From positions 1 to 49,246 of the forward strand of contig CAYUWG010000025.1 of the NCBI GenBank assembly GCA_964448285.1: a stretch of 49,246 bases of DNA, written 5' to 3'. This DNA comes from CAYUWG01 sp964448285 (GTDB lineage Bacteria > Bacteroidota > Ignavibacteria > SZUA-365). Below, in pieces: positions 41,818 to 49,230 of the stretch (positions within the stretch are counted from its first letter, which is position 1; every line of letters begins with the position of its first letter). The translations under genes were made by a program, and so were the position numbers. The notes below the pieces were generated by a model that made no database searches, was not told where the DNA came from, and was given only the letters and a program-made list of their open reading frames with translations.

Positions 41818-42594
41818 ATGGCAGAAAAGATTCTCATCGAAACATTGTATGACGGGCAGGTACTCCGTCTCATATTGAACGCACCGAAGGCGAACGTGCT
41901 CGATGCGGAGATGATGAGCGCGTTGCAAGCCGCGCTGGACGCACTTCGCGCACAGCCGCATGTGAAGATGATTCAACTTCAGGGCACGGGCGATCACTTC
42001 AGTTTCGGCGCAAGCGTTGCAGAGCACACGAGAGAGAAAGCGGGTGCGATGCTCGCACAGTTCCACCGACTCTTCTACACGCTTGCCGATCTCTCCATTC
42101 CTACGATGGCGCTCGTCTCAGGTCAATGTTTGGGCGGCGCAATGGAGCTCGCACTGATGTGCAATCTCATCTACGCCGATTCCACAGCCCGACTCGGTCA
42201 GCCGGAAATCGTGCTCGGAGTGTTTCCTCCTCCAGCTTCGATACTTCTTCCGCTGAAAATCGGACAGACGCGCGCGGAGGAATTGCTCATCAGTGGAAGG
42301 AGCGCAACGGCAGAAGAAGCGCATGCATTGGGATTCGTCAACAGAGTCTTCGAATCGAAGGATGCGCTCGAAGCAGGAGCGAACGATTGGATCGCAAAGC
42401 ACGTCCTTCCGAAGAGCGCTTCGTCGCTGCGCTTTGCTCTCAGGGCGGGGCGCTACGAATTCAACAGGACCTTGCATGAGCGACTACAGACATTGGAGCG
42501 CTTATACCTCGATGAGCTCATGGTAACGCACGATGCGAACGAGGGCATCGCTGCCTTCATGGAGAAGAGACAAGCAACATGGACAGACAATTGA
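41818..42594 (+). CDS. dch: Cyclohexa-1,5-diene-1-carboxyl-CoA hydratase
   Basis: A 258-residue crotonase-fold hydratase, exactly the length of Thauera Dch. It hydrates the dienoyl-CoA made by class I benzoyl-CoA reductase. The oxyanion motifs GDHFSFGASVAEH and SGQCLGGAMELALMCNLIYA are present, and LGQPEIVLGVFPPPAS is the Dch-type stretch I use for the call. An ATG at 41818 behind a GAGGTGAG ribosome site is preferred to the GTG at 41809. It is the last tightly linked gene of the operon; about 260 bp with palindromic repeats follow before the next gene. Confidence 0.93.
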   Translation: MAEKILIETLYDGQVLRLILNAPKANVLDAEMMSALQAALDALRAQPHVKMIQLQGTGDHFSFGASVAEHTREKAGAMLAQFHRLFYTLADLSIPTMALVSGQCLGGAMELALMCNLIYADSTARLGQPEIVLGVFPPPASILLPLKIGQTRAEELLISGRSATAEEAHALGFVNRVFESKDALEAGANDWIAKHVLPKSASSLRFALRAGRYEFNRTLHERLQTLERLYLDELMVTHDANEGIAAFMEKRQATWTDN

Positions 42595-42615
42595 TGACAC
42601 GATTCTACTTGCCAG

Positions 42616-42687
42616 CATTCCCACGCGGAGCGTGGGAACGAGGATTGACGACACCTCTTTCTCGTTCCTACGCTCTGCGTGGGAACG
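42616..42687. repeat. Inverted pair of REP-like palindromes
   Basis: The first unit TTCCCACGC-GGA-GCGTGGGAA (42618-42638) and the second TTCCTACGC-TCT-GCGTGGGAA (42665-42685) are each hairpins with 9-bp arms (one G-T pair in the second) and face opposite ways, sharing the outer ACGAG/CTCG flank. This layout is like a BIME. Repeats of this sequence family are spread over many bacterial genomes; the host-gene family RAYT usually mobilises REPs. No RAYT gene is in the window. Confidence 0.85.
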
Positions 42688-42792
42688 GATGCGTCAAAGG
42701 CTCCTACATCCATGTGAACTCAGACAAAAGTAAATCTAAAAAATGCAGCTTCAAGGGATCAATAGTTTCAGTATTCGACGCAGATCTTCCAG

Positions 42793-42817
42793 CGTTCCCA
42801 CGCGGAGCGTGGGAACG
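42793..42817. repeat. Single REP-like palindrome
   Basis: CGTTCCCACGC and GCGTGGGAACG form a perfect 11-bp stem around GGA. It shares its core and the downstream ACGAGGATT with the first unit at 42616. It ends 36 bp ahead of the HADH/ECH start codon, so its hairpin is in the leader of that gene. Confidence 0.85.
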
Positions 42818-42853
42818 AGGATTTACAACAACGCGTGAGCAAGAAATTTCATT

Positions 42854-44857
42854 ATGACACAACCCATCACCACAATCGGAATCATCGGCGCGGGAACCAT
42901 GGGTTCAGCGCTCACGCAGAAGTTCGCCATGGAAGGACTCACCGTTCGCATGATCGACCGCGAAGCGCGCTTTGTCGAGCGTGGTTTACAACTCATTCGA
43001 TCGAGCCTTGATGAAGGCGTGCAACGCAAGCTCTTCAAACCGGAACAGGTCGAAAAAATTCTCGGGCGCATCCACGTTTCGACGGATTACGACACCGTCA
43101 CAGATTGCCAGATCGTCATCGAAGCAGTGTTTGAGGATTTCCAGATCAAGTCCGAGTTGTTCAAAACTCTTTCGGCGATCGTTCCAGCGGATACGATCCT
43201 TGCTACGAACACGTCCTCCTTCGCCGTGCGTGATCTCGCAAAGTCCGTCACCTTTCCAGAGCGATTTATCGGACTGCACTTCTTTTACCATGCAGCGAAG
43301 AATCGCCTCGTCGAAGTGATTCCCAGCCCGGACACGAGCGACGGAGTTTACCGGACAACCATGCTCTTCATGCAACGCTGCGGGAAAGACCCCATCACCT
43401 GTGCGGATGCGCACGGCTTTGTAGTGAATCGCTTCTTCGTCCCGTGGTTGAATGAATCGACTCGCATCGTCGAAGAAGGTCTTGCTGACGCGGCGACGAT
43501 CGACGTGATCTATCGCGAAGCGTTCGGTTGTGGAATGGGACCGTTCGCACTCATGAACGCAACGGGCGTCCCGGTTGCCTATCACTCTCAACGCACACTG
43601 GAGGATGCCTTCGGTGCGTTCTACAAACCGTCGGAACTCCTCCGCAAACAGACGGAGGCGAATCAACTCTGGACAATCGGGGAAGCGGCAGCGATTGACA
43701 GCACGACAACCGAAACTATTTCAAAGCGCATACTCGCCGTCATCTTCCTCGTGTGTGCGCAACTCCTCGAAGAAAAGGTTTGCACCGCAGGAGATATCAA
43801 TCGGGGCGCACGCATCGGACTGAAGTGGCAACGCGGACCGGTCGAACTCTATCACCATTATGGTGAAGAGGCGGTGCGAACGATGATCACAGAGACGTGC
43901 TCACAATGGGATTTGCCTGTTCCAACGACACTGTCTGCGGACAACTGGAAATTGGATTTCGTTCATAGCGAAGTAAAGGGATCGACCGCCATCATCACCA
44001 TCACGCGGCCTGAGGATCTGAACGCACTCAATCCCACCGTTGCGCAGCAACTCGCAGAAGTGTTCGACGCGGTGAATGACAACCCCAACATCGAAACGAT
44101 CATCCTCACCGGCAGCGGCAAAGCGTTCATGGCGGGCGCGGACATCAAGTTTTTCATCGATCACATCGAGGCGGGGACGATTGCCGAAATCGTGGCCTTC
44201 ACGAAGTTCGGCCAGGACTTATTCCAGCGCATCGATACATCGGGAAAAAAAGTAATCGCAGTGATCAACGGACTCGCACTCGGTGGCGGGCTTGAACTCG
44301 CGCTTTGTGCGGACGTGATCGTCGCACTGCCGAATGCACTCTTCGCATTTCCCGAAACGGGCATCGGCATCTATCCAGGATTGGGCGGGACGCAACGGTC
44401 CGTTGAACGCATCGGTTTGGGGATCGCGAAGCAGTTGATCTATACGGGCATGTTCGTCCCGGCCGTGATGGCAAAGGAGATCGGCCTCGTCGATGCTGTC
44501 ATCAACTGGGAAGAGATGAACGGATTGATCGATGGATCGAAAACATTCAACCGCGCGACTCCACAGCTTTCGGACAAGTGGCTGAAAACGGAAGCGTTCT
44601 TTGCGAACGTCGATCTTACGTCGCTCATGAGTGGAAGCGCGACTCATGACGATCTCGCCGAGGACGAGTATCAGCGCTTCGTCAAGATGGTTCAGAAAAA
44701 AGCTCCGATTGCATTGCGCGAAGCAGAGCGTTTGCTCGATGCACGACGAGGCCCTGCATCCGAGCTTGAGTGCCTCGAAGCGATCTTCAGAACGAACGAT
44801 GCATTGGCAGGCTTGAAAAGTGTCGGGAAGGGAGTGCCGGTTTTTACGGGGTCGTAA
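42854..44857 (+). CDS. 3-hydroxyacyl-CoA dehydrogenase / enoyl-CoA hydratase fusion
   Basis: A 667-residue bifunctional beta-oxidation protein in the order dehydrogenase then hydratase, the reverse of FadB. Residues 1-185 have the NAD loop IGIIGAGTMGSALTQKF and the family segments NTSSFAVRDLAK and GLHFFYHAAKNRLVEVIPSPDTS. A C-terminal dehydrogenase domain (GFVVNRFFVPWLNES, GPFALMNATGVPVAYH) follows to about 360. From about 372 to 560 is the crotonase domain, with TGSGKAFMAGADIKFF and GLALGGGLELALCADVIVA, and PETGIGIYPGLGGTQR with the usual Glu. In the pathway it would oxidise 3-hydroxypimelyl-CoA, and the hydratase part could handle glutaconyl/crotonyl-type enoyl-CoAs. It is separated from dch by the repeats. 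Confidence 0.92.
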   Translation: MTQPITTIGIIGAGTMGSALTQKFAMEGLTVRMIDREARFVERGLQLIRSSLDEGVQRKLFKPEQVEKILGRIHVSTDYDTVTDCQIVIEAVFEDFQIKSELFKTLSAIVPADTILATNTSSFAVRDLAKSVTFPERFIGLHFFYHAAKNRLVEVIPSPDTSDGVYRTTMLFMQRCGKDPITCADAHGFVVNRFFVPWLNESTRIVEEGLADAATIDVIYREAFGCGMGPFALMNATGVPVAYHSQRTLEDAFGAFYKPSELLRKQTEANQLWTIGEAAAIDSTTTETISKRILAVIFLVCAQLLEEKVCTAGDINRGARIGLKWQRGPVELYHHYGEEAVRTMITETCSQWDLPVPTTLSADNWKLDFVHSEVKGSTAIITITRPEDLNALNPTVAQQLAEVFDAVNDNPNIETIILTGSGKAFMAGADIKFFIDHIEAGTIAEIVAFTKFGQDLFQRIDTSGKKVIAVINGLALGGGLELALCADVIVALPNALFAFPETGIGIYPGLGGTQRSVERIGLGIAKQLIYTGMFVPAVMAKEIGLVDAVINWEEMNGLIDGSKTFNRATPQLSDKWLKTEAFFANVDLTSLMSGSATHDDLAEDEYQRFVKMVQKKAPIALREAERLLDARRGPASELECLEAIFRTNDALAGLKSVGKGVPVFTGS

Positions 44858-44871
44858 GCATGAAGAAGCAA

Positions 44872-45651
44872 TCAAACCATCTTGCCGAACTTGAGCGCCT
44901 GCAGACGCGCCGCAATCGAAATCGCGATTTGAGCGGGCGTCTCACCGCCAATGTCGAGACCCATCGGCGCTTCGATCTTCACGATGCGGGGGTCGCCGGG
45001 AAACATCGCTTCCAGTTCCTCGCGCATCGTGATCGCCTTGCGCTTCGACGCAATGACGCCGATGTACTTCGGCATAAGCGGAGTTTGAAAAAGTGCGCTA
45101 AGTATTTCCAGGTCGTTCTTGTGCGCAGGCGTCACGATGAGCAGTATCGTTTCTTCATCGATCGCGCCCTGCCTCACGTAGTCGCCATAAGAACTGACGA
45201 CAAACTCATCGACGTCGGGATGAAGCTCGCGCGTTGCATACTCCGCCCGGTCATCGACAAGCGTGGTATAAAAGCCGACAGAGCGAAGCAGGGGCGTAAG
45301 CTTTTGCGATACGTGCCCTCCCCCGCACACGACGACGCATTCGCGTGGACCGATGTACTCATAGAAGAGTGTCACCGAACCGCCGCATGTCATACCGATG
45401 TTATCCGGGCCGCTTGTCAGGTTATAGGACTTGAGAAGGTTGTTCTTCCCGGAAAGCAAAGCCTTCGCTTCATCGATTGCGATAGCCTCGATCTTTCCGC
45501 CGCCAACGGTTCCCGCAATCAGTCCGGTAGAATCGACAACAGCTTTGAAGTTCGTTTTCCCCGGAGTACTCCCGACCGTTTCCGCAACCGTCACGACGAC
45601 GAAAGCGCGGTTGTGTTCGATAAGCTCTGAGATGGTTGAGTAGATGTTCAT
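44872..45651 (-). CDS. xdhC: XdhC/CoxI-family molybdenum-enzyme maturation protein
   Basis: A 259-residue XdhC-type protein, needed to insert the sulfurated molybdenum cofactor into xanthine-dehydrogenase-family enzymes. The N-terminal domain carries VAETVGSTPGKTNFKAVVDS and GLIAGTVGGGKIEA; a Rossmann C-terminal domain begins CVVVCGGGHVSQKL and ends MGLDIGGETPAQIAISIAARL. The ATG at 45651 is the family start; an upstream frame to 45807 overlaps the mocA gene and is discarded. It is on the minus strand, convergent with the HADH/ECH gene (14 bp apart), and 10 bp after mocA. Confidence 0.9.
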   Translation of the reverse strand: MNIYSTISELIEHNRAFVVVTVAETVGSTPGKTNFKAVVDSTGLIAGTVGGGKIEAIAIDEAKALLSGKNNLLKSYNLTSGPDNIGMTCGGSVTLFYEYIGPRECVVVCGGGHVSQKLTPLLRSVGFYTTLVDDRAEYATRELHPDVDEFVVSSYGDYVRQGAIDEETILLIVTPAHKNDLEILSALFQTPLMPKYIGVIASKRKAITMREELEAMFPGDPRIVKIEAPMGLDIGGETPAQIAISIAARLQALKFGKMV

Positions 45652-45661
45652 GAGATCTCGT

Positions 45662-46273
45662 TCAGTATTGCGTGGTGATAAACCGCCGGTCGGCGGGAGT
45701 GTTGATCGTGTGCAACACCGCATCGGAATCGACGGCAACATCGCTAATCCTGCCTTGCATTCGATGAAGCACGTCGCGCAGCGTCGAATCGGGGGATGCG
45801 CTTGCAATCACCGCTTTCATTCCCGATCGAAAGAGCAATGGATGCCCTCGCCGACCAGCGTGTGTTGGAATAAGGACGTCGTGCGTAGTCGTCATCGCTT
45901 CGATCAGCGTGCGATAAACGGACTGCGGGACATGCGGCTGATCGACCATCTGAAGAAAGAAATCGCTGCCGTCGGGAAGTATGCGCACACCGGTTCGAAT
46001 GGAAGAGAACATGCCTCGTTCGTATTCCGCATTCACCACACACGTCACGGCAGCATCCCCATGAGTCTCGACCACTGCGGCAACTTCATGTGCCCGATGG
46101 CCCGTTACAACGACTATCTTATCGCAGACTTCGCGAAGCTTCCGCATGACAACCACGACCGCAGGCTCACCATGAAAGTCCATGAGCGGTTTGAACTCCC
46201 CCGCCCTGCTGGAAAGCCCGGCGGAGAGAATTATTCCCGTGAAGTGCGATTCGCTGTTATTCTCAACCATCAC
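45662..46273 (-). CDS. MocA/MobA-like nucleotidyltransferase (molybdenum cofactor cytidylyltransferase)
   Basis: A 203-residue NTP_transf_3 protein. The nucleotide loop GIILSAGLSSRAGEFKPLMDF has the xGxSSRxGxxK form of MocA/MobA enzymes, with the Lys; QMVDQPHVP is the metal-binding Asp motif; GRRGHPLLF is the typical following stretch. MocA adds CMP to molybdopterin for hydroxylases of the xanthine dehydrogenase family. It lies directly before xdhC on the minus strand (10 bp), a common pairing, and its neighbourhood (FAD and 2Fe-2S subunits) supports that cofactor rather than MobA's GMP form. It diverges from the SDR across 68 bp, which may hold both promoters. Confidence 0.85.
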   Translation of the reverse strand: MMVENNSESHFTGIILSAGLSSRAGEFKPLMDFHGEPAVVVVMRKLREVCDKIVVVTGHRAHEVAAVVETHGDAAVTCVVNAEYERGMFSSIRTGVRILPDGSDFFLQMVDQPHVPQSVYRTLIEAMTTTHDVLIPTHAGRRGHPLLFRSGMKAVIASASPDSTLRDVLHRMQGRISDVAVDSDAVLHTINTPADRRFITTQY

Positions 46274-46341
46274 GAAATGAAATTACGAAAAGTCAACCGC
46301 AACGCTTTCACTGAATATGGATCAAACTCAAGGTCTCACGC

Positions 46342-47076
46342 ATGACATGCCTTCAAAATAAAGTGGCGTTAGTAACCGGCGGCGCCCGCGGAATCGGCGC
46401 TGCAATCGTTCAGCGATTTTTTGAAGAAGGCGCCCACGTACATGTTCTCGATATGAATTTCGATGACACGGACTTGAAAGAATCCGAACACATCACATTT
46501 CATGTCATGGATGTAACGAAATCTTCATCCGTCGAAGAAGTCGTAAAGCACATCCGCTCTGCCGAAGCTTCTCTCGACATTCTCGTGAACAACGCCGGCA
46601 TCCTTCGAGATAACGTCATCTGGAAAATGCCGGAGGAAGATTTTGATGCCGTAATCGCAGTAAACCTCAAAGGCCCGTGGTTGATGTGCAAAGCCGTTGC
46701 ACCGATCATGCGCGAACAGAAACGTGGACGCATCGTGAACATCGCTTCACGCGCATGGCTCGGCAATCCGGGTCAGTCGAATTATTCCGCTTCGAAAGGC
46801 GGACTCGTGAGCTTGACGCGCGTGCTTGCACTGGAATTGGCGCGCAGCAACGTGACGGTAAACGCCATCGCACCCGGCCTCATCACGACGCCGATGACGC
46901 AAGCGTTACCGCCGGAAGTTTTTCAGAAACTCGTCGAAGCGCAGCCGGGCAAAGCCGCCGGGACACCGCATGATGTCGCCGCTGCAGTCGCCTTTCTCGC
47001 CTCGGACGAAGCGGCATTCATCAATGGTCAGGTCATTCACGTCGATGGTGGAAAAAACATTGGCGCGAATGTATAA
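46342..47076 (+). CDS. Short-chain dehydrogenase/reductase (FabG-like)
   Basis: A 244-residue classical SDR. TGGARGIGAAIVQRF binds the dinucleotide, ILVNNAGIL and YSASKGG carry the Asn and Tyr-Lys of the catalytic set (the Ser is in NIASRAW). IAPGLITTPMTQALP and FINGQVIHVDGGKNIG are the family C-terminal motifs, which are close to 3-oxoacyl-ACP/CoA reductases. Its substrate is unknown; neighbourhood suggests a 3-hydroxyacyl- or alicyclic-CoA alcohol. It has its own start 68 bp from the divergent mocA. Confidence 0.85.
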   Translation: MTCLQNKVALVTGGARGIGAAIVQRFFEEGAHVHVLDMNFDDTDLKESEHITFHVMDVTKSSSVEEVVKHIRSAEASLDILVNNAGILRDNVIWKMPEEDFDAVIAVNLKGPWLMCKAVAPIMREQKRGRIVNIASRAWLGNPGQSNYSASKGGLVSLTRVLALELARSNVTVNAIAPGLITTPMTQALPPEVFQKLVEAQPGKAAGTPHDVAAAVAFLASDEAAFINGQVIHVDGGKNIGANV

Positions 47077-47183
47077 TGTGTATGGTGCGAGGAATGCAAC
47101 GTCATATTGATCACATGAACAGCGGAAGAGCACGAACACAACCGTCATCTCAAGCGATATTCAAACGATAACCAGTAATACCT

Positions 47184-47723
47184 ATGAACAGACTACTCCC
47201 TGTCAATACAACGAACGACCTGTTACCTCAGTATCAGGGAACACCAATCGGCTTATTGCTCGAGTACCATAATCTTCAGCGCCCTTACGACATCTATTCG
47301 AAGGCGGAATTGTTGATCGGCATGTGCATGGACAATCGTAAGTTTCTTCACATACCTGACAACTTTGCGTTCATCATTCGCTCAGGTGGCGCGAACCTTC
47401 GATACAGTGAGTTTAAGATTTCATTTGCGATTGCCACCGGTGGAGTGAGTGCCATCGCGCTGATCGGACATAACAACTGCGGAATGGTAAATCTGATATC
47501 GAAGAAAGAGCTTTTCGTTCGTGGCCTCGTCGATAATGCTGGCTGGGATGAAGAAGCGGCGGAAGAACATTTCTGGCATTACGCGCCGATGTTCGAAATC
47601 GGGAACGAAGTGGACTTCGTGCGAAGCGAAGCAAAGCGATTGAGGCTGCGATACCCAAAGATACTCGTTGCTCCATTGCTCTATCGCGTTGACGACAACC
47701 TTCTTTACCAGATTGAGGAATAA
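47184..47723 (+). CDS. Beta-class carbonic anhydrase-like protein
   Basis: A 179-residue protein with the zinc-binding pattern of beta-carbonic anhydrases: MCMDNRK gives the Cys-x-Asp-x-Arg dyad, and LIGHNNCGM the His-x-x-Cys pair. The AFIIRSGGANLR segment is an altered form of the usual RNAGN-type loop. It could interconvert CO2 and bicarbonate. In anaerobic aromatic metabolism this might serve carboxylation or decarboxylation steps; this is an inference from position. It lies 53 bp before the FAD subunit gene. The sequence is divergent from textbook examples, so activity on CO2 is not assured. Confidence 0.75.
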   Translation: MNRLLPVNTTNDLLPQYQGTPIGLLLEYHNLQRPYDIYSKAELLIGMCMDNRKFLHIPDNFAFIIRSGGANLRYSEFKISFAIATGGVSAIALIGHNNCGMVNLISKKELFVRGLVDNAGWDEEAAEEHFWHYAPMFEIGNEVDFVRSEAKRLRLRYPKILVAPLLYRVDDNLLYQIEE

Positions 47724-47775
47724 ACCGACAATGGCATCAGTTTCAGAACCGCGAACAATTAAATAGAGACAACCG

Positions 47776-48681
47776 ATGTTACTACCCAATTTCACCTACC
47801 TCGAACCGCACTCGCTCGATGAAGCGTGCAACCTTCTTGCGTCACATGAGAAGGACGGTTCACGCATCCTCGCGGGCGGAACCGATATCCTCGTCGATCT
47901 AAAGCAACGCATCTTCCCGCGCGATCAGCGACTCAAAGACGTCGCATATCTTGTGTCGATCTGTCGCATACCGGAATTGTCTCGCATCGATGTAACTGAC
48001 TCGACGATCACTATCGGCGCATTGGTTACGATGACGGAAGTGACCGAGCATCCGGCGATCAATCAGCATCTGCAAGGACTTGTCGATGGAGCGATGGAAG
48101 TCGGCTCACCCCTCGTACGCAATCGTGGAACGCTTGCAGGCAACATCGCGAACTCGCGTCCCGCCGCCGACACCGCCGGACCGACGATTGCGCTTGGTGG
48201 AATTGTGATTGCGCAAGGAGTCAAAGGAGAGAGAAGAATTCCTGCGGCAGAGTTTTTTACCGGACCGGGGAGGAATGTCCTTCGGCATGATGAGATCATC
48301 CGCGCGATTGAATTTCCGGTTTCGAAAAAGAGAAAAGGAAGCGCTTACGTGAAGCTCGCAGTGAGGAAGGCGCTCGATATTTCCATCGTCGGAGTCTCTG
48401 CATTCATTGAGCTGAATGAAGACTCGACAATCAGCGATGCGCGCGTATGTCTCACCTCGGTCGGACCGACGCCGATTGTTTCGCTAAAAGCACGTGATGC
48501 AGTTCTTGGAAAAAAATTATCCGAGGAACTACTCAACTCCGCGGGAGAAGCGGCACAATCCGACGCGCGACCGATCGATGATTATCGCGGCTCTGCTTGG
48601 TATCGCCGAGAGATGTGCGGAGTACTGACGAAGAGGATGCTTAGGAAATCGTGGGAGCGGGCATTGGAGGCAACGAAATGA
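47776..48681 (+). CDS. FAD-binding subunit of a molybdenum hydroxylase (xanthine dehydrogenase family)
   Basis: A 301-residue medium subunit of the CoxM/XdhB/HcrB type. ILAGGTDILVDLKQ and RNRGTLAGNIANSRPAADT are the FAD-binding motifs, followed at once by GPTIALGGIVIAQG. The usual C-terminal CO_deh_flav_C region (RKALDISIVGVSAF) is present. In 4-hydroxybenzoyl-CoA reductase HcrB, an extra loop with cysteines for a 4Fe-4S cluster lies near the second FAD motif; here it is absent and the chain has only a few scattered cysteines. So it should not be named hcrB on present evidence. It overlaps the 2Fe-2S subunit by 4 bp. Confidence 0.85.
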   Translation: MLLPNFTYLEPHSLDEACNLLASHEKDGSRILAGGTDILVDLKQRIFPRDQRLKDVAYLVSICRIPELSRIDVTDSTITIGALVTMTEVTEHPAINQHLQGLVDGAMEVGSPLVRNRGTLAGNIANSRPAADTAGPTIALGGIVIAQGVKGERRIPAAEFFTGPGRNVLRHDEIIRAIEFPVSKKRKGSAYVKLAVRKALDISIVGVSAFIELNEDSTISDARVCLTSVGPTPIVSLKARDAVLGKKLSEELLNSAGEAAQSDARPIDDYRGSAWYRREMCGVLTKRMLRKSWERALEATK

Positions 48682-49145
48682 AATCCATCATCGAACTCAC
48701 CATCAACGGTCACCACTACGAACTTGCGGTCAAGGACAACATCACACTCCTTGATCTTCTGCGTGAAGAGCTTGGCTACAACGGCACAAAACGCGGCTGC
48801 GATATCGGCGATTGCGGCGCATGCACGGTGCTCATGAACGGCATCCCGACGTTCTCTTGCCTCGTCCTTGCGCGTCAAGCAGCGGGAAGCAACATCGAAA
48901 CGATCGAAGGAATCGGTCGCGGAGAATTAGACGAGCTTCAGAAATCATTCATCGAGCATGGCGCGATTCAATGCGGCTTCTGCACGCCGGGAATGCTCAT
49001 GACCGCGAAGGCATTGCTTCGGAAGAATCCGCATCCGACGCCTGACGCAATCCGTCGAGAACTATCAGGAAATCTCTGTCGCTGTACCGGCTACCAGAAG
49101 ATCGTGGAAGCAGTGGTGGATGCGGCTGAAAAGAAGACGATATGA
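48678..49145 (+). CDS. 2Fe-2S subunit of a molybdenum hydroxylase (xanthine dehydrogenase family)
   Basis: A 155-residue small subunit with two 2Fe-2S domains. The N-terminal plant-ferredoxin type has KRGCDIGDCGACTV and a later SCLVLA Cys; the helical domain has GAIQCGFCTPGM and NLCRCTGYQKI. Length is as in HcrC/CoxS. The ATG at 48678 overlaps the FAD-subunit stop and has GGAGG ahead; an upstream start is disregarded. The enzyme needs a large molybdenum subunit, which is normally next in the operon; here 11 bp later the REP-like palindromes begin and the window ends, so it must be downstream or elsewhere. Confidence 0.92.
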   Translation: MKSIIELTINGHHYELAVKDNITLLDLLREELGYNGTKRGCDIGDCGACTVLMNGIPTFSCLVLARQAAGSNIETIEGIGRGELDELQKSFIEHGAIQCGFCTPGMLMTAKALLRKNPHPTPDAIRRELSGNLCRCTGYQKIVEAVVDAAEKKTI

Positions 49146-49156
49146 AAGATCCTTCT

Positions 49157-49230
49157 CATTCCCACGCGCTGCGTGGGAATGCCGTGCAGATTTTCTTCCC
49201 GAACTCTCGTTCCCACGCTCTGCGTGGGAA
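49157..49230. repeat. Two direct-repeated REP-like palindromes
   Basis: CATTCCCACGC-GCT-GCGTGGGAATG (49157-49181; 11-bp arms) and TTCCCACGC-TCT-GCGTGGGAA (49210-49230; 9-bp arms) share the same core as the copies at 42616-42817. Both are followed by GCCGTGCAGA, so they are direct repeats with a period of about 51 bp. A longer array may continue past the window edge. Confidence 0.85.

Noticed and set aside
42579..42857. A 92-residue frame with repeated FPRGAWERG words
   Set aside because: It is the translation of the REP-like palindromes, not a gene.
47776..49145. Naming the FAD and 2Fe-2S genes hcrB and hcrC
   Set aside because: The 4Fe-4S loop of HcrB is missing and the large subunit cannot be seen, so only the wider xanthine-dehydrogenase family is supported.
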